Source of the DNA: JAGTRB01 sp037439685
GTDB taxonomy: Archaea; Thermoproteota; Bathyarchaeia; TCS64
Direction: 5' to 3'
Assembly (NCBI GenBank): GCA_037439685.1
Contig: JBBIVO010000061.1
Location: forward strand, 1-6,555
Length of the DNA: 6,555 bases
Shown piece after piece: positions 1 to 6,395 of this stretch (position 1 is the stretch's first letter; each line of letters starts with the position of its first letter). The translations under genes were made by a program, and so were the position numbers. The notes under the pieces are model-generated. The model was not told the DNA's origin and did not search any database. It was given only the letters and a program-made list of their open reading frames with translations.

Positions 1-223
1 AAGTATCTAGGTAGAATCTTCTCAACAGTTAGTTCTATGAAAGATCCTTCCCATTATCTCTAGTAATACTTTCTTGGATTCCAGTATATCTAAAGGAGCG
101 ATTGATTAGATTCAAAGGGCGATGACGATTTAGGTGTTGTTGAAAGGCAGCTGACAATATAAGCTTGATGTCGAAGGTTTGAGCGGGGGTGACATTTGAT
201 CTTTAGCCTCCCAGCATCAAGGA
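1..223. other. AT-rich intergenic stretch downstream of the ligase gene, no gene seen
   Basis: This stretch lies beyond the 3' end of the ligase gene and is clearly richer in A and T than the coding DNA to its right. Only trivial open frames occur on either strand (for example about 8 codons from an ATG near position 38). No tRNA-like cloverleaf, long repeat or strong T-run terminator was recognised. It probably holds the 3' untranslated region of the ligase transcript and a spacer to the next gene outside the window. Confidence 0.6.
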
Positions 224-1850
224 TCAGGATCCTGCCTTGGCCTTGTACTTGAACTGCCTCTCATAGAGCTCCTTCACCTTCTCCATGGTGTCGGCCTCCT
301 CAGGCCGCTTGTCCTCCCTTATCCTCTTAATCCTCGCGAACCTCAGCGCGAATCCGGACCTGTAGTGGGGGCTCCTCTGGATCTCGTTGTAGTCGACCTC
401 CACGACCACCTCAGGCCGGACATATACCGTGTGATGGGTCTCCCCGACCTTCAGCTCCAGGAGCCTTCTCGTCATCCACTCGAACTCCTCATCTGTCAAC
501 CCCTTGAAGGTCTTCCCAACGATCAGGTACTCGTCTCCGGATCTGGCTGCGAGGTGGTAGTTGCTTAGCCACCCGGTTCTCCTGCCATGTCCCCAATCTG
601 CCGCGGCGAGGACGAGGTCCAGGGTCTCCGCCGGCTTGATCTTGAACCATCCCTTCCCCCTAACCCCGGGGGTGTAGGTTGACTCCAGCCTCTTGGCCAT
701 CAGCCCCTCATGCCCCTCCTCCAGGGCCTTCCTCAAGAAGGCCTCAGCCTCGAGGGGGTCTCCGGTCACGAGCCTCTCCGCCAGGAGCTCCCTTGGGCAG
801 ACCCCCTCAAGGATCCTCCATCGCTCTAGGTAGGGCTCATCTATGAGGGGCCTCCCATCGAGATATAGGATATCGAAGATGTGGAGCCTCATGGGAATCC
901 TTTTAACCATCTCCTCGACGTCGTGGGTTCTCTTGAACCTCCTCATGAGCTCCTGGAAGGGGAGGGGCCTATCCCCGGCTCCAACGGCTACGGCCTCACC
1001 CTCAAGGATCACCTCCCTCGAGGCTATCCGGTCCCTTATCAGGTCGACGATGTCGGGGAGGCTTGTGGTCACCTCGGTCATCCTCCTGCTGTATATCCTG
1101 ACCTCCCCTCCGAGCCTGTGGATCTGGATCCTGGCGCCGTCGAACTTGTACTCGAAGGCTGTCCTTCCCCCGTGCTCCTGTAGGACCTCCTTGATGTCGT
1201 ATGAGGTGGCCGCGAGCATGGGCTTCAGGGGGATGAAGAGGTTGATGTTCACCCTCTTAACCTTCTCCNNNNNNNNNNNNNNNNNGGGCGATCCTCGCCA
1301 ACCTTCCCAGGTCTCCCGTCATCATCAGCGCCCTGCGTATAAGCTCAGGCTCGATGCCTGAGGCCTCGGCTATCCCCTCTATCATCACCCCCTCATCCAC
1401 CCCCACCCTAACCTCCCCCTGTACGATGCGGGTCAGGAACTCCGCCTCTAAGGGCTCGGCCCGGCTCATCAGCCCCCTGAGGAGGGAGGCCTTCACCCTC
1501 CTCGATCCTGGCCCCCTGGCCTCTGCCACCTCCACCAAGGTTTTATACACCTCTAGGACGGTGAGGGGCTTCTTGATGAGGGTTGCCTGCCTCCCAGCCT
1601 CCAGGGCCCTCCTTATCGTGGCGTACCCTACATCGAGGGTTCTTGGGTCGAACTCGGGGAGGACTGAGCCCACTATCAGGAGGGTGGATGGGGCCACCTC
1701 CTCGGGCTCTACCTCTCTGAGATACTCGGCTAGAAGCCTCACCTTCTCCCTCCTAGCCCGGGTGCCCTGCAGGGAGACGAGGAGATGGGCTAATCTAGAG
1801 AAGACGATCCCCCTATCCCCCGCCTCCTCAGCCCCCGATGAGCCCTCCAT
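224..1850 (-). CDS. lig: ATP-dependent DNA ligase (archaeal/eukaryotic type), interrupted by an assembly gap
   Basis: Seals nicks in duplex DNA through an enzyme-AMP intermediate, joining Okazaki fragments and repair products in the archaeal cytoplasm. The N-terminal block (188 residues before the gap) matches the helical DNA-binding domain, with FSRLAHLL and TGDLGRLARIA near its two ends. The C-terminal block holds the adenylation domain and OB fold. Motif I is EYKFDGARIQIH, with the catalytic lysine codon at 1145-1147. Then come motif III (LEGEAVA), IIIa (LHIFDILYLDG), IV (EGLMAKR), V (WFKIKP) and VI (RFARIKRIREDK). The frame changes across the 17-N gap at 1269-1285, but the reading resumes as EKVKRVNINLF then KPMLA, exactly where the two domains join. 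The gap is therefore read as mis-sized, not as a true frameshift. Full length would be about 541-543 residues, somewhat short of the usual 550-600. The start is ATG at 1850: a GGAGG sits 4 nt upstream, an in-frame TGA lies 15 bases upstream of it, and no alternative start was seen nearby. The first 16 or so residues are an acidic extension. No functional tie to the neighbours is evident. Confidence 0.95.
1269..1285. other. Assembly gap (17 N) inside the ligase gene
   Basis: A run of 17 N separates the DNA-binding and adenylation blocks of the ligase. On the minus strand the left flank ends with codons for I-A plus one C, and the right flank resumes with one G followed by E-K-V-K-R. If the gene is intact, the real gap must be 1 modulo 3 in length (16, 19, 22 and so on), so 17 is not the true size. 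About 6-8 missing residues would fit the usual interdomain linker. Confidence 0.9.
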
Positions 1851-1879
1851 GAGCCCTCCCCCAGCTCATCGAGGGCCAT
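1849..1879 (-). promoter_or_regulatory. Possible hairpin masking the ligase ribosome binding site and start codon
   Basis: On the transcribed strand ATGGCCCTC (1879-1871) can pair with GAGGGC plus CAT (1858-1853 and 1851-1849), leaving a single bulged base at 1852. This gives about nine base pairs around a 12-nt loop. The 3' arm covers part of the GGAGG Shine-Dalgarno site (1855-1859) and two bases of the ATG start codon. A competing 4-bp stem, GAGC (1867-1864) with GCTC (1854-1851), would expose most of the site in its loop. The pairing is visible in the sequence; a role in translation control is inference. Confidence 0.35.
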
Positions 1880-1880
1880 C

Positions 1881-1938
1881 AGGCCTGGATAGGCCTATTG
1901 TGAGGCCGCTGGGCCTCATGGCTTTCTCACAAAGCCAT
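1881..1938 (-). repeat. Three consecutive perfect inverted repeats upstream of the ligase gene
   Basis: Three dyads stand almost end to end. AGGCCT (1881-1886) and AGGCCT (1891-1896) are separated by 4 bases. TGAGGCC (1901-1907) and GGCCTCA (1912-1918) are separated by 4 bases. ATGGCTTT (1918-1925) and AAAGCCAT (1931-1938) are separated by 5 bases. Five GGCC tetramers fall within 42 bp from 1874. With the proposed TATA box at 1953-1959, transcription would begin near 1930. The rightmost dyad would then span the start site (operator-like) and the other two would lie in the mRNA leader. A transcription terminator is less likely, because no T-run follows on either strand and no gene ends just beside it. 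Confidence 0.5.
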
Positions 1939-1952
1939 TCACCCTTTGTTAG

Positions 1953-1959
1953 TTATATC
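1953..1959 (-). promoter_or_regulatory. Probable TATA box for the ligase gene
   Basis: On the minus strand this reads GATATAA within GAGATATAACTAAC, a good archaeal TATA-like element in an AT-rich patch. It lies about 105 bases upstream of the ligase ATG. Transcription would start near 1930 and give a leader of roughly 80 nt, in contrast to the apparently leaderless genes elsewhere in the window. Confidence 0.4.
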
Positions 1960-2217
1960 TCTGTTTTGAGTGGGCTACCCGCCTCTGAATCGTGTGGTCA
2001 TTCTGCCCCTTTAGGTCCGATTGAATCTTTCATCTTAGTTGACTAGTCGGATTGAAGGCAGTTGTATGGTAATCTAAAGCAGCCAAGATGGGAAAACCAG
2101 CAAAAACGGCCATATGTTGACGAGCCAGCTATCCCACATATATGACGAAATCAAGCGGACTTATGATATTATCCGCGTTCTTCCATCATCTTCCCAACCT
2201 CATTGGTCTCCATTCCC
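1960..2217. other. Intergenic region between ligase promoter and aminotransferase gene, no gene seen
   Basis: Together with the ligase leader this forms a 367-bp gap between genes. It is AT-richer than its flanks. It holds a possible T-rich terminator for the aminotransferase transcript (2093-2106) and a 14-codon frame directly after the aminotransferase stop (2169-2213, minus strand). The longer open stretch across 1354-2046 on the plus strand is antisense to the ligase and has no protein-like features. Nothing else was recognised. Confidence 0.5.
2093..2106 (-). terminator. Possible T-rich archaeal terminator for the aminotransferase transcript
   Basis: On the minus strand two T-runs, TTTTT and TTTT, are separated by five bases (GCTGG). 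They lie about 110 bases past the aminotransferase stop codon. Archaeal RNA polymerase can terminate at oligo-T tracts without a hairpin, so this is a candidate only. Confidence 0.3.
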
Positions 2218-3381
2218 CTATGCCTTTGCAGCCCTTTTAAACTCCTTGAGGAAGGCCTCGATCTCCACCTCGCTGTTGTAGTAGTGGGGTGAGACCCTCA
2301 ACCCTCCAACCCTCGCGCTGACAGCTACTCCGCGCCTGTAGAGCTCAGCCTCCAGCTCTCTGTTGTTCTCAACCTTCACGTTGACGAAGAGCCTCCTCCT
2401 CTCATCGACGGGGGTCTGGAGCCTGAATCCCGCATCAAAAAGCCCCTCGATGAGGAGGGTACAAAGCCTCTTGATCCTCCTCTCGATCCTCTCCAGCCCC
2501 TCCCTAAGCAGGAGCTTCATGGAGTTTCCGACGGCCACATATCCCATCTCATATCTTGGGTATATCTGAAAGCGCCTGATCCCCCTCCTATATCTCAATT
2601 CTTTGAGGTCGAACCTTTCGTAGATGTTTGTCTGCAGCTGGGGCTCCTGGATGCTCTGGTTTCCCACGAAGGGCGGCTGGAACGAGTCTATGTGCTCCCT
2701 GCTTATGTATAGGAATCCCACGGTCTGGGAGTAGGGCCCTCCCAAAAGCCATTTATAGGTGCTGACGGCCATGAAGTCTATCCCACTCCTGTCGGCGTCG
2801 ATTCTAAGGGCGCCGGCCGACTGGACGGCGTCTACGACGAGATAGGCCCCATGCTCGTGGGCCACCTCGGCTATGGATTTGAGGTCGTGGACCAGGCCGT
2901 TATACCATCCCGCCTGGTCTATTAGCACGGCTGAGGTCTCATCGTCTATCAGCCTCTCGAACCCCTCGATCCCTATCTCCCCCTCCCTATTCTCAGCGAA
3001 TCTGACCTCGACCCCCCTCTCCCTTTGCCTCAGCGATACGATCGCCCCCATTGGGTATGAGATGCTGGTGGCGACTATGTTCTGGCTGCGCCTCATCGGA
3101 AGCATTGAGAGGACGGTGTTTATGCCCGTGGTCGTGTTTGGGATGAAGGCTATCTCCTCCTCAGCCGCCCCAACTATCTCGGCGAAGAGCCTCCTGCTCC
3201 CCTCAACCTCCTCAGCCCACCTCTCCGCACCCTCAAGCCAGCCTTCACCGGCCATCCATCTGCATCTATCCTCTATGTACTCCTTGAGGACCCTTATGGT
3301 GGAGGCCGGGACCGCCCCGGTGGATGCGTTGTTGAGGTAGACCAGCCTTCTAGTTATGGGGAACTCTTCCCCAAGGCCCAT
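2218..3381 (-). CDS. Class V aminotransferase-fold PLP enzyme (isopenicillin N epimerase / cysteine desulfurase-like family)
   Basis: A 387-residue cytosolic PLP enzyme of fold type I, complete and of normal family length. It opens with YLNNASTGAVP (residues 15-25, the class V substrate-binding start). A TTTGIN segment at 83-88 probably binds the PLP phosphate. VVDAVQSAGAL (182-192) carries D184 and Q187, which contact the PLP ring. STYKWLLGG (207-215) carries K210, the Schiff-base lysine. The C-terminal small domain ends with GGLRVSPHYYNSEVEIEAFL. That motif, without the catalytic loop cysteine of cysteine desulfurases, is closer to isopenicillin N epimerase-like members; the only cysteines are in RCRWM near residue 40 and RLCTLL. 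A sulfur-donating role is therefore unlikely. The substrate is unknown, and amino acid lyase, epimerase or transaminase activity are all possible. No Shine-Dalgarno site stands at the normal distance from the ATG at 3381, and a TATA box 27 bp upstream suggests a leaderless transcript. It lies 127 bp downstream of the AMP phosphorylase gene, probably with its own promoter. Confidence 0.88.
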   Translation of the reverse strand: MGLGEEFPITRRLVYLNNASTGAVPASTIRVLKEYIEDRCRWMAGEGWLEGAERWAEEVEGSRRLFAEIVGAAEEEIAFIPNTTTGINTVLSMLPMRRSQNIVATSISYPMGAIVSLRQRERGVEVRFAENREGEIGIEGFERLIDDETSAVLIDQAGWYNGLVHDLKSIAEVAHEHGAYLVVDAVQSAGALRIDADRSGIDFMAVSTYKWLLGGPYSQTVGFLYISREHIDSFQPPFVGNQSIQEPQLQTNIYERFDLKELRYRRGIRRFQIYPRYEMGYVAVGNSMKLLLREGLERIERRIKRLCTLLIEGLFDAGFRLQTPVDERRRLFVNVKVENNRELEAELYRRGVAVSARVGGLRVSPHYYNSEVEIEAFLKEFKRAAKA

Positions 3382-3407
3382 GGAGGAGAATGGGCTCCCT
3401 CTAAACC

Positions 3408-3414
3408 TATAAAA
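3408..3414 (-). promoter_or_regulatory. TATA box for the aminotransferase gene, leaderless spacing
   Basis: On the minus strand this reads TTTTATA (in AGTTTTATAGG), centred about 30 bp before the ATG whose first base is 3381. Archaeal transcription starts roughly 25-27 bp after the TATA centre, so the mRNA should begin within a few bases of the start codon. The lack of a close Shine-Dalgarno site agrees with this. Confidence 0.5.
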
Positions 3415-3508
3415 CTTTCATGGGTTGATGGCCTTCCCCATCCCAGTAGGTGATCGACATAAGGTTATTGTGAGGCTTTATATCTGGCTTAATCCCCCTC
3501 ACCACTTC

Positions 3509-5059
3509 CTATCTCTCTAAGATGAACTCGGGTCCGAGTGGCTTGACCCCTCTAACCTCTCTTATGAGCATCCTCTCCCCAACCCTCTCACCTATACCCA
3601 TCGGCTCTAGGCTCTTCGCTAGGGCTGAGGCCCACTCGAGCCTCTGAGGCGACTCGGCGTGGATGCGTAGGATGGCGTCGCCCTTCTCCACCTCGTCCCC
3701 CATCTTTGCCATCAGCATCAGGCCTGCCCCCTTGTCGCTGGGGGCGCCCGCAGCCCTAGCTATCTGGGCTATGGCTGAGTTATCGATCCATAGGACCCTT
3801 CCCCCCCTCTCGGCGGTTATCTCTAAGGACCTCTCGCCCACTGGGAGATCCTCAGGCTCTATGTCCGGGTCTCCGCCCTGGGCCCCTATGATCTCCCTCA
3901 TCTTCTCCATAGCCCTCCCCGAGAAGAGGATGCGGTGGGCCTTCTCCTTGCCATCCTCCTCACTAAGCATCCTGAATAGGATTCCGGCCAGGGAGGTGGC
4001 CTTATCCACGAGGTCCTTCGGCTCCCTCCCCATCAGGGCCTCCAGAGCCTCCCTCGCCTCCAGGGCTGGGCCTACGGCTCTCCCTATGGGTTGGTCGCCC
4101 TCCGTTATGGCGCACTCCACCGCGATGTCTAGGCGCCTCCCGAGCTCTATGAAGTCCATGGCCAGCTGCTGGGCCTGGTCCAGGGTCTTAATCTTGGCCC
4201 CCCTACCCATCGGGATGTCTACGACGAGGTGGGTTGAGCCCATCGCCTTCTTCTTAGCCATTATGGATGGGAGGAGGAGGGGGTCAATGGATAGGGGGTA
4301 CTCAACCCTTATGAATAGGTCGTCAGCTGGGGCGAGGTCTAGGGCTCCGCCCCAGACTATGCAGGCGTTCACCTTCTCGACCACCCTTATTATCTCGTCG
4401 ACCCTAAGGTTAACCGGGCAGAGGGGCTCCATCCTGTCAGCCGTCCCGGCCGGCGATGTTATCGCACGAGAGGATGTCTTGGGTATGGTGTATCCCGCTG
4501 CGGCGACTATCGGAACGACTAGGAGGGTGGTCTTGTCTCCAGGCACTCCGCCGACGCTGTGCTTGTCGAGGATCGGGTATCTATCCAGGTTTAGGGCCCT
4601 CCCCCTTCTGACCATGGACCTCGAGAGGGCCTCCACCTCCTCCATACTCATCCCATGGATCTGGAGGGAGGCCACGAAGGCCGCCAGCTCCACATCGCTA
4701 AGGTGGTGCTCCACGACATCTTGGACTATCCTATCAATCTTCCACGGTGTGAGCCTCTCCCCCAGAACCTTCTCCCTTATGAAGCTGAGGGACTCAGGCC
4801 TGCCAATGGGCTCGACCTGGATCTGGCCCCCCTCGACCAGGTTGAGCTTGGACCTCAACTCCCTATAGACTCCTAGAACCCCCAAGGGAAAGTCTGAGGC
4901 TATGTTTAGGATGGCTGTGGCCTCGGCCTTCCCAAACCTTATCAGCACCCTATCGGAGGACTTCACCCCTAGGCGCCTTGCGTCCCCCTCCCCNNNNNNN
5001 NNNNNNNNNNNNNNNNNNNNNNNNNNNNNNNNNNNNNNNNNNNNNACCTTGAAGTCCAA
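3509..5059 (-). CDS. deoA: AMP phosphorylase (archaeal thymidine phosphorylase-like family), with an assembly gap near the N-terminus
   Basis: Cleaves AMP (and other NMPs) with phosphate to the free base and ribose-1,5-bisphosphate, the first step of the archaeal AMP pathway that feeds RuBisCO. Residue numbers count from the proposed start. An N-terminal domain (about 1-85) precedes the nucleoside phosphorylase fold. KHSVGGVPGDK (166-176) is the glycine-rich phosphate-binding loop, and KTSSRAITSPAGTAD (194-208) is the family signature in its archaeal form. Further on come VWGGALDLAPADD, the conserved GPALEAREALEALMG, and IARAAGAPSDKGAG in the C-terminal domain. About 516 residues are predicted, against roughly 500-510 for known members. 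The frame stays open across the 52-N gap at 4994-5045, whose 17-18 missing residues fit the family N-terminus. The start is taken as TTG at 5059, giving (M)DFKV, which matches the usual short hydrophobic/basic beginning. An ATG farther out at 5173 would overlap the divergent RuBisCO gene and add 38 residues unlike the family, so it is rejected. A weak AGGGA lies 6 nt upstream of the TTG. Confidence 0.94.
   Translation of the reverse strand: MDFKXXXXXXXXXXXXXXXXXXGEGDARRLGVKSSDRVLIRFGKAEATAILNIASDFPLGVLGVYRELRSKLNLVEGGQIQVEPIGRPESLSFIREKVLGERLTPWKIDRIVQDVVEHHLSDVELAAFVASLQIHGMSMEEVEALSRSMVRRGRALNLDRYPILDKHSVGGVPGDKTTLLVVPIVAAAGYTIPKTSSRAITSPAGTADRMEPLCPVNLRVDEIIRVVEKVNACIVWGGALDLAPADDLFIRVEYPLSIDPLLLPSIMAKKKAMGSTHLVVDIPMGRGAKIKTLDQAQQLAMDFIELGRRLDIAVECAITEGDQPIGRAVGPALEAREALEALMGREPKDLVDKATSLAGILFRMLSEEDGKEKAHRILFSGRAMEKMREIIGAQGGDPDIEPEDLPVGERSLEITAERGGRVLWIDNSAIAQIARAAGAPSDKGAGLMLMAKMGDEVEKGDAILRIHAESPQRLEWASALAKSLEPMGIGERVGERMLIREVRGVKPLGPEFILER
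4994..5045. other. Assembly gap (52 N) near the N-terminus of AMP phosphorylase
   Basis: The run of N begins after codons for (M)DFK plus GT (probably valine) and ends before GEGDARRLGV on the minus strand. The two sides are in the same frame when 52 is taken as the true length. The number of missing residues agrees with what related proteins have between these points, so the size estimate looks right here, unlike the gap in the ligase gene. Confidence 0.9.
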
Positions 5060-5137
5060 CCCACATCCCTGAGAAGAGAGCCAGCAACAGATAGAGATAT
5101 CAAGAGGCCTTTTAAGGATTCTTAATGGGTTAACCCC
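5060..5137. promoter_or_regulatory. Shared 78-bp divergent promoter region of AMP phosphorylase and RuBisCO
   Basis: The start codons of the two pathway genes face away from each other across only 78 bp. The element CCTTTTAAGG (5108-5117) reads as a TATA-like box on both strands. On the plus strand it lies about 25 bp before the RuBisCO TTG, giving a leaderless start. On the minus strand it would start transcription near 5086, about 27 nt before the AMP phosphorylase TTG. A second minus-strand candidate, GATATC (5096-5101), is closer. Transcription of the two genes must compete or be coordinated here. The box assignments rest on spacing and base composition only. Confidence 0.5.
5112..5136. 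promoter_or_regulatory. Dyad symmetries in the RuBisCO promoter, possible operator
   Basis: TTAAG (5112-5116) and CTTAA (5121-5125) form an inverted repeat with a 4-base spacer. It is followed at once by the perfect 10-bp palindrome GGGTTAACCC (5127-5136), which ends one base before the TTG start codon. The palindrome lies between the proposed TATA box and transcription start of RuBisCO, where archaeal repressors often bind. The symmetry is seen directly; a regulator is inferred. Confidence 0.35.
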
Positions 5138-6361
5138 TTGAGGTATATCGACTTTGTCGATCTGGGCTATCAACCCGAGGATACCGACCTGATAGTCGAG
5201 TTTAGGGTGGAGCCTGAGGGCATCGGTATGGAGGAGGCCGCTGGAGCCATAGCGGCGGAGAGCTCCATAGGGACGTGGACTGAGCTGACAACGGTGCAGC
5301 CCTATGTGGAGGGGCTGGCGGCCAAGGTCTTCGGCATCGAGGGCAAACTGGTCAGGGTTGCCTACCCCATCGAGCTCTTCGAGCCTGGGAATATGCCGAA
5401 CATCCTGAGCAGTATAGCCGGAAACATATTCGGGCTTAGGGGGGTGAGGAGGCTGAGATTGATGGATGTCAAGCTCCCCGAACCCCTAGCCAGGAGCTTC
5501 CCAGGCCCCAGGTATGGGATCGAGGGGGTTAGAGGCCTCCTGGAGGTTAGGGGGCGCCCCCTTATAGGGACCATAATCAAGCCGAAGCTGGGGCTGAGGG
5601 CTGAGGACCACGCGAGGGTTGCCTACGACGCCTGGGTTGGGGGATGTGACGTCGTGAAGGATGACGAGAACCTGGCCGGGCAGGCCTTCAACCCGTTTGA
5701 GGAGAGGGTCTCAAGGACCCTCGAGATGAGGGATAGGGCTGAGGAGGAGACTGGGGAGAGGAAGGTTTACATGGTGAACATCACCGCAGAGGCGAAGGAG
5801 ATGTTCAGGAGGGCTGAATATGTTGAGGGGAGCGGGGGCGAGTATGTTATGGTAGACATCCTCACCTGTGGATTCTCAGCCCTCCAATCCCTAAGGAGGG
5901 ATTTCTCCTTGGTTATACACGGCCACAGGGCCGGCCACGCGGCGTTCACAAGGCTCGATGAGCACGGGATCTCCATGAAGGTCTTGGCCAAGGCCTCAAG
6001 GTTGGTGGGGGTCGACCAGCTCCACGTCGGAACCGCTGTTGGGAAGATGTCAGAGTCAAGGGATGAGGTATTAGAGAATGTTGAGGCCATTAAGGCCCCC
6101 ATGTATGGCCTTAGGCCCGTTCTACCCGTCGCCTCTGGAGGCCTCCACCCAGCCCGCGTCCAAGAACTCTTAGATATCTTCGGTGTAGACCTGATCATAC
6201 AGGCAGGAGGGGGGATCCATGGACACCCCTTGGGAACCACTGCGGGGGCTAAGGCCATGAGGCAGGCGGTAGAGGCCGCGGTTGGGGGCTATACCCTGAA
6301 GGAGTATGCGAGGGGCCACGAGGAGCTGTCCATCGCCCTAAGGGCCTGGCCGAACCTCTAG
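5138..6361 (+). CDS. rbcL: Ribulose-1,5-bisphosphate carboxylase, archaeal form III large subunit
   Basis: Carboxylates ribulose-1,5-bisphosphate to two 3-phosphoglycerates. In archaea it usually acts in nucleotide salvage rather than a Calvin cycle, and the divergent AMP phosphorylase supports that. The 407 residues hold all the catalytic positions I checked (plant numbering in brackets). These are E41 (E60) in ESSIGTWT, N96 (N123) in AGNIFG, K148 and K150 (K175, K177) in TIIKPKLGL, and the carbamylated K174 with D176 and E177 (K201, D203, E204) in VVKDDEN. They continue with H263 and R264 (H294, R295) in HGHRAGHAAF, H296 (H327), loop-6 K303 (K334) in HVGTAVGKM, S333 (S379) in VASGG, and the GGGIHGHP phosphate site at 357-364. 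It is thus a true RuBisCO, not a RuBisCO-like protein. It is shorter than typical form III enzymes, mainly because of tighter loops after residue 52 and after loop 6. The start is TTG at 5138: there is no ATG or GTG option, an upstream in-frame TAA lies at 5123, and MRYIDFVDLGYQP matches the family start. No Shine-Dalgarno site is seen, so the mRNA is probably leaderless. Confidence 0.96.
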   Translation: MRYIDFVDLGYQPEDTDLIVEFRVEPEGIGMEEAAGAIAAESSIGTWTELTTVQPYVEGLAAKVFGIEGKLVRVAYPIELFEPGNMPNILSSIAGNIFGLRGVRRLRLMDVKLPEPLARSFPGPRYGIEGVRGLLEVRGRPLIGTIIKPKLGLRAEDHARVAYDAWVGGCDVVKDDENLAGQAFNPFEERVSRTLEMRDRAEEETGERKVYMVNITAEAKEMFRRAEYVEGSGGEYVMVDILTCGFSALQSLRRDFSLVIHGHRAGHAAFTRLDEHGISMKVLAKASRLVGVDQLHVGTAVGKMSESRDEVLENVEAIKAPMYGLRPVLPVASGGLHPARVQELLDIFGVDLIIQAGGGIHGHPLGTTAGAKAMRQAVEAAVGGYTLKEYARGHEELSIALRAWPNL

Positions 6362-6395
6362 GCCTTATCTCTAGACATGTGATACCCTGAGAACC

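Noticed and set aside
122..180. Possible C/D box guide RNA: ATGACGA at 122-128 and CTGA at 152-155, with TTGATGT further on
   Set aside because: The first box has a mismatch to the C-box consensus, the spacing to the CTGA is wrong for a D' box, and no convincing final D box follows.
1918..1938. The 8-bp hairpin as an intrinsic terminator
   Set aside because: No U-run follows on either strand, and no gene ends immediately before it. A position near the ligase transcription start fits better.
1354..2046. Open frame of 230 codons on the plus strand
   Set aside because: Most of it is antisense to the ligase gene. It is serine/proline/arginine-rich with no recognisable motif, as expected for the opposite strand of a GC-rich gene.
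3382..3508. Search for a small gene or terminator between AMP phosphorylase and the aminotransferase
   Set aside because: No open frame of useful size and no clear T-run was seen. Only the aminotransferase TATA-like box is supported.
3663..4868. Open frame of 401 codons on the plus strand
   Set aside because: It lies wholly antisense to AMP phosphorylase, whose motifs are clear. Its low-complexity composition marks it as a shadow of that gene.
5060..5173. AMP phosphorylase start at the ATG at 5173
   Set aside because: It would overlap the start of the divergent RuBisCO gene and cover the shared promoter. The extra 38 residues do not look like the family N-terminus.
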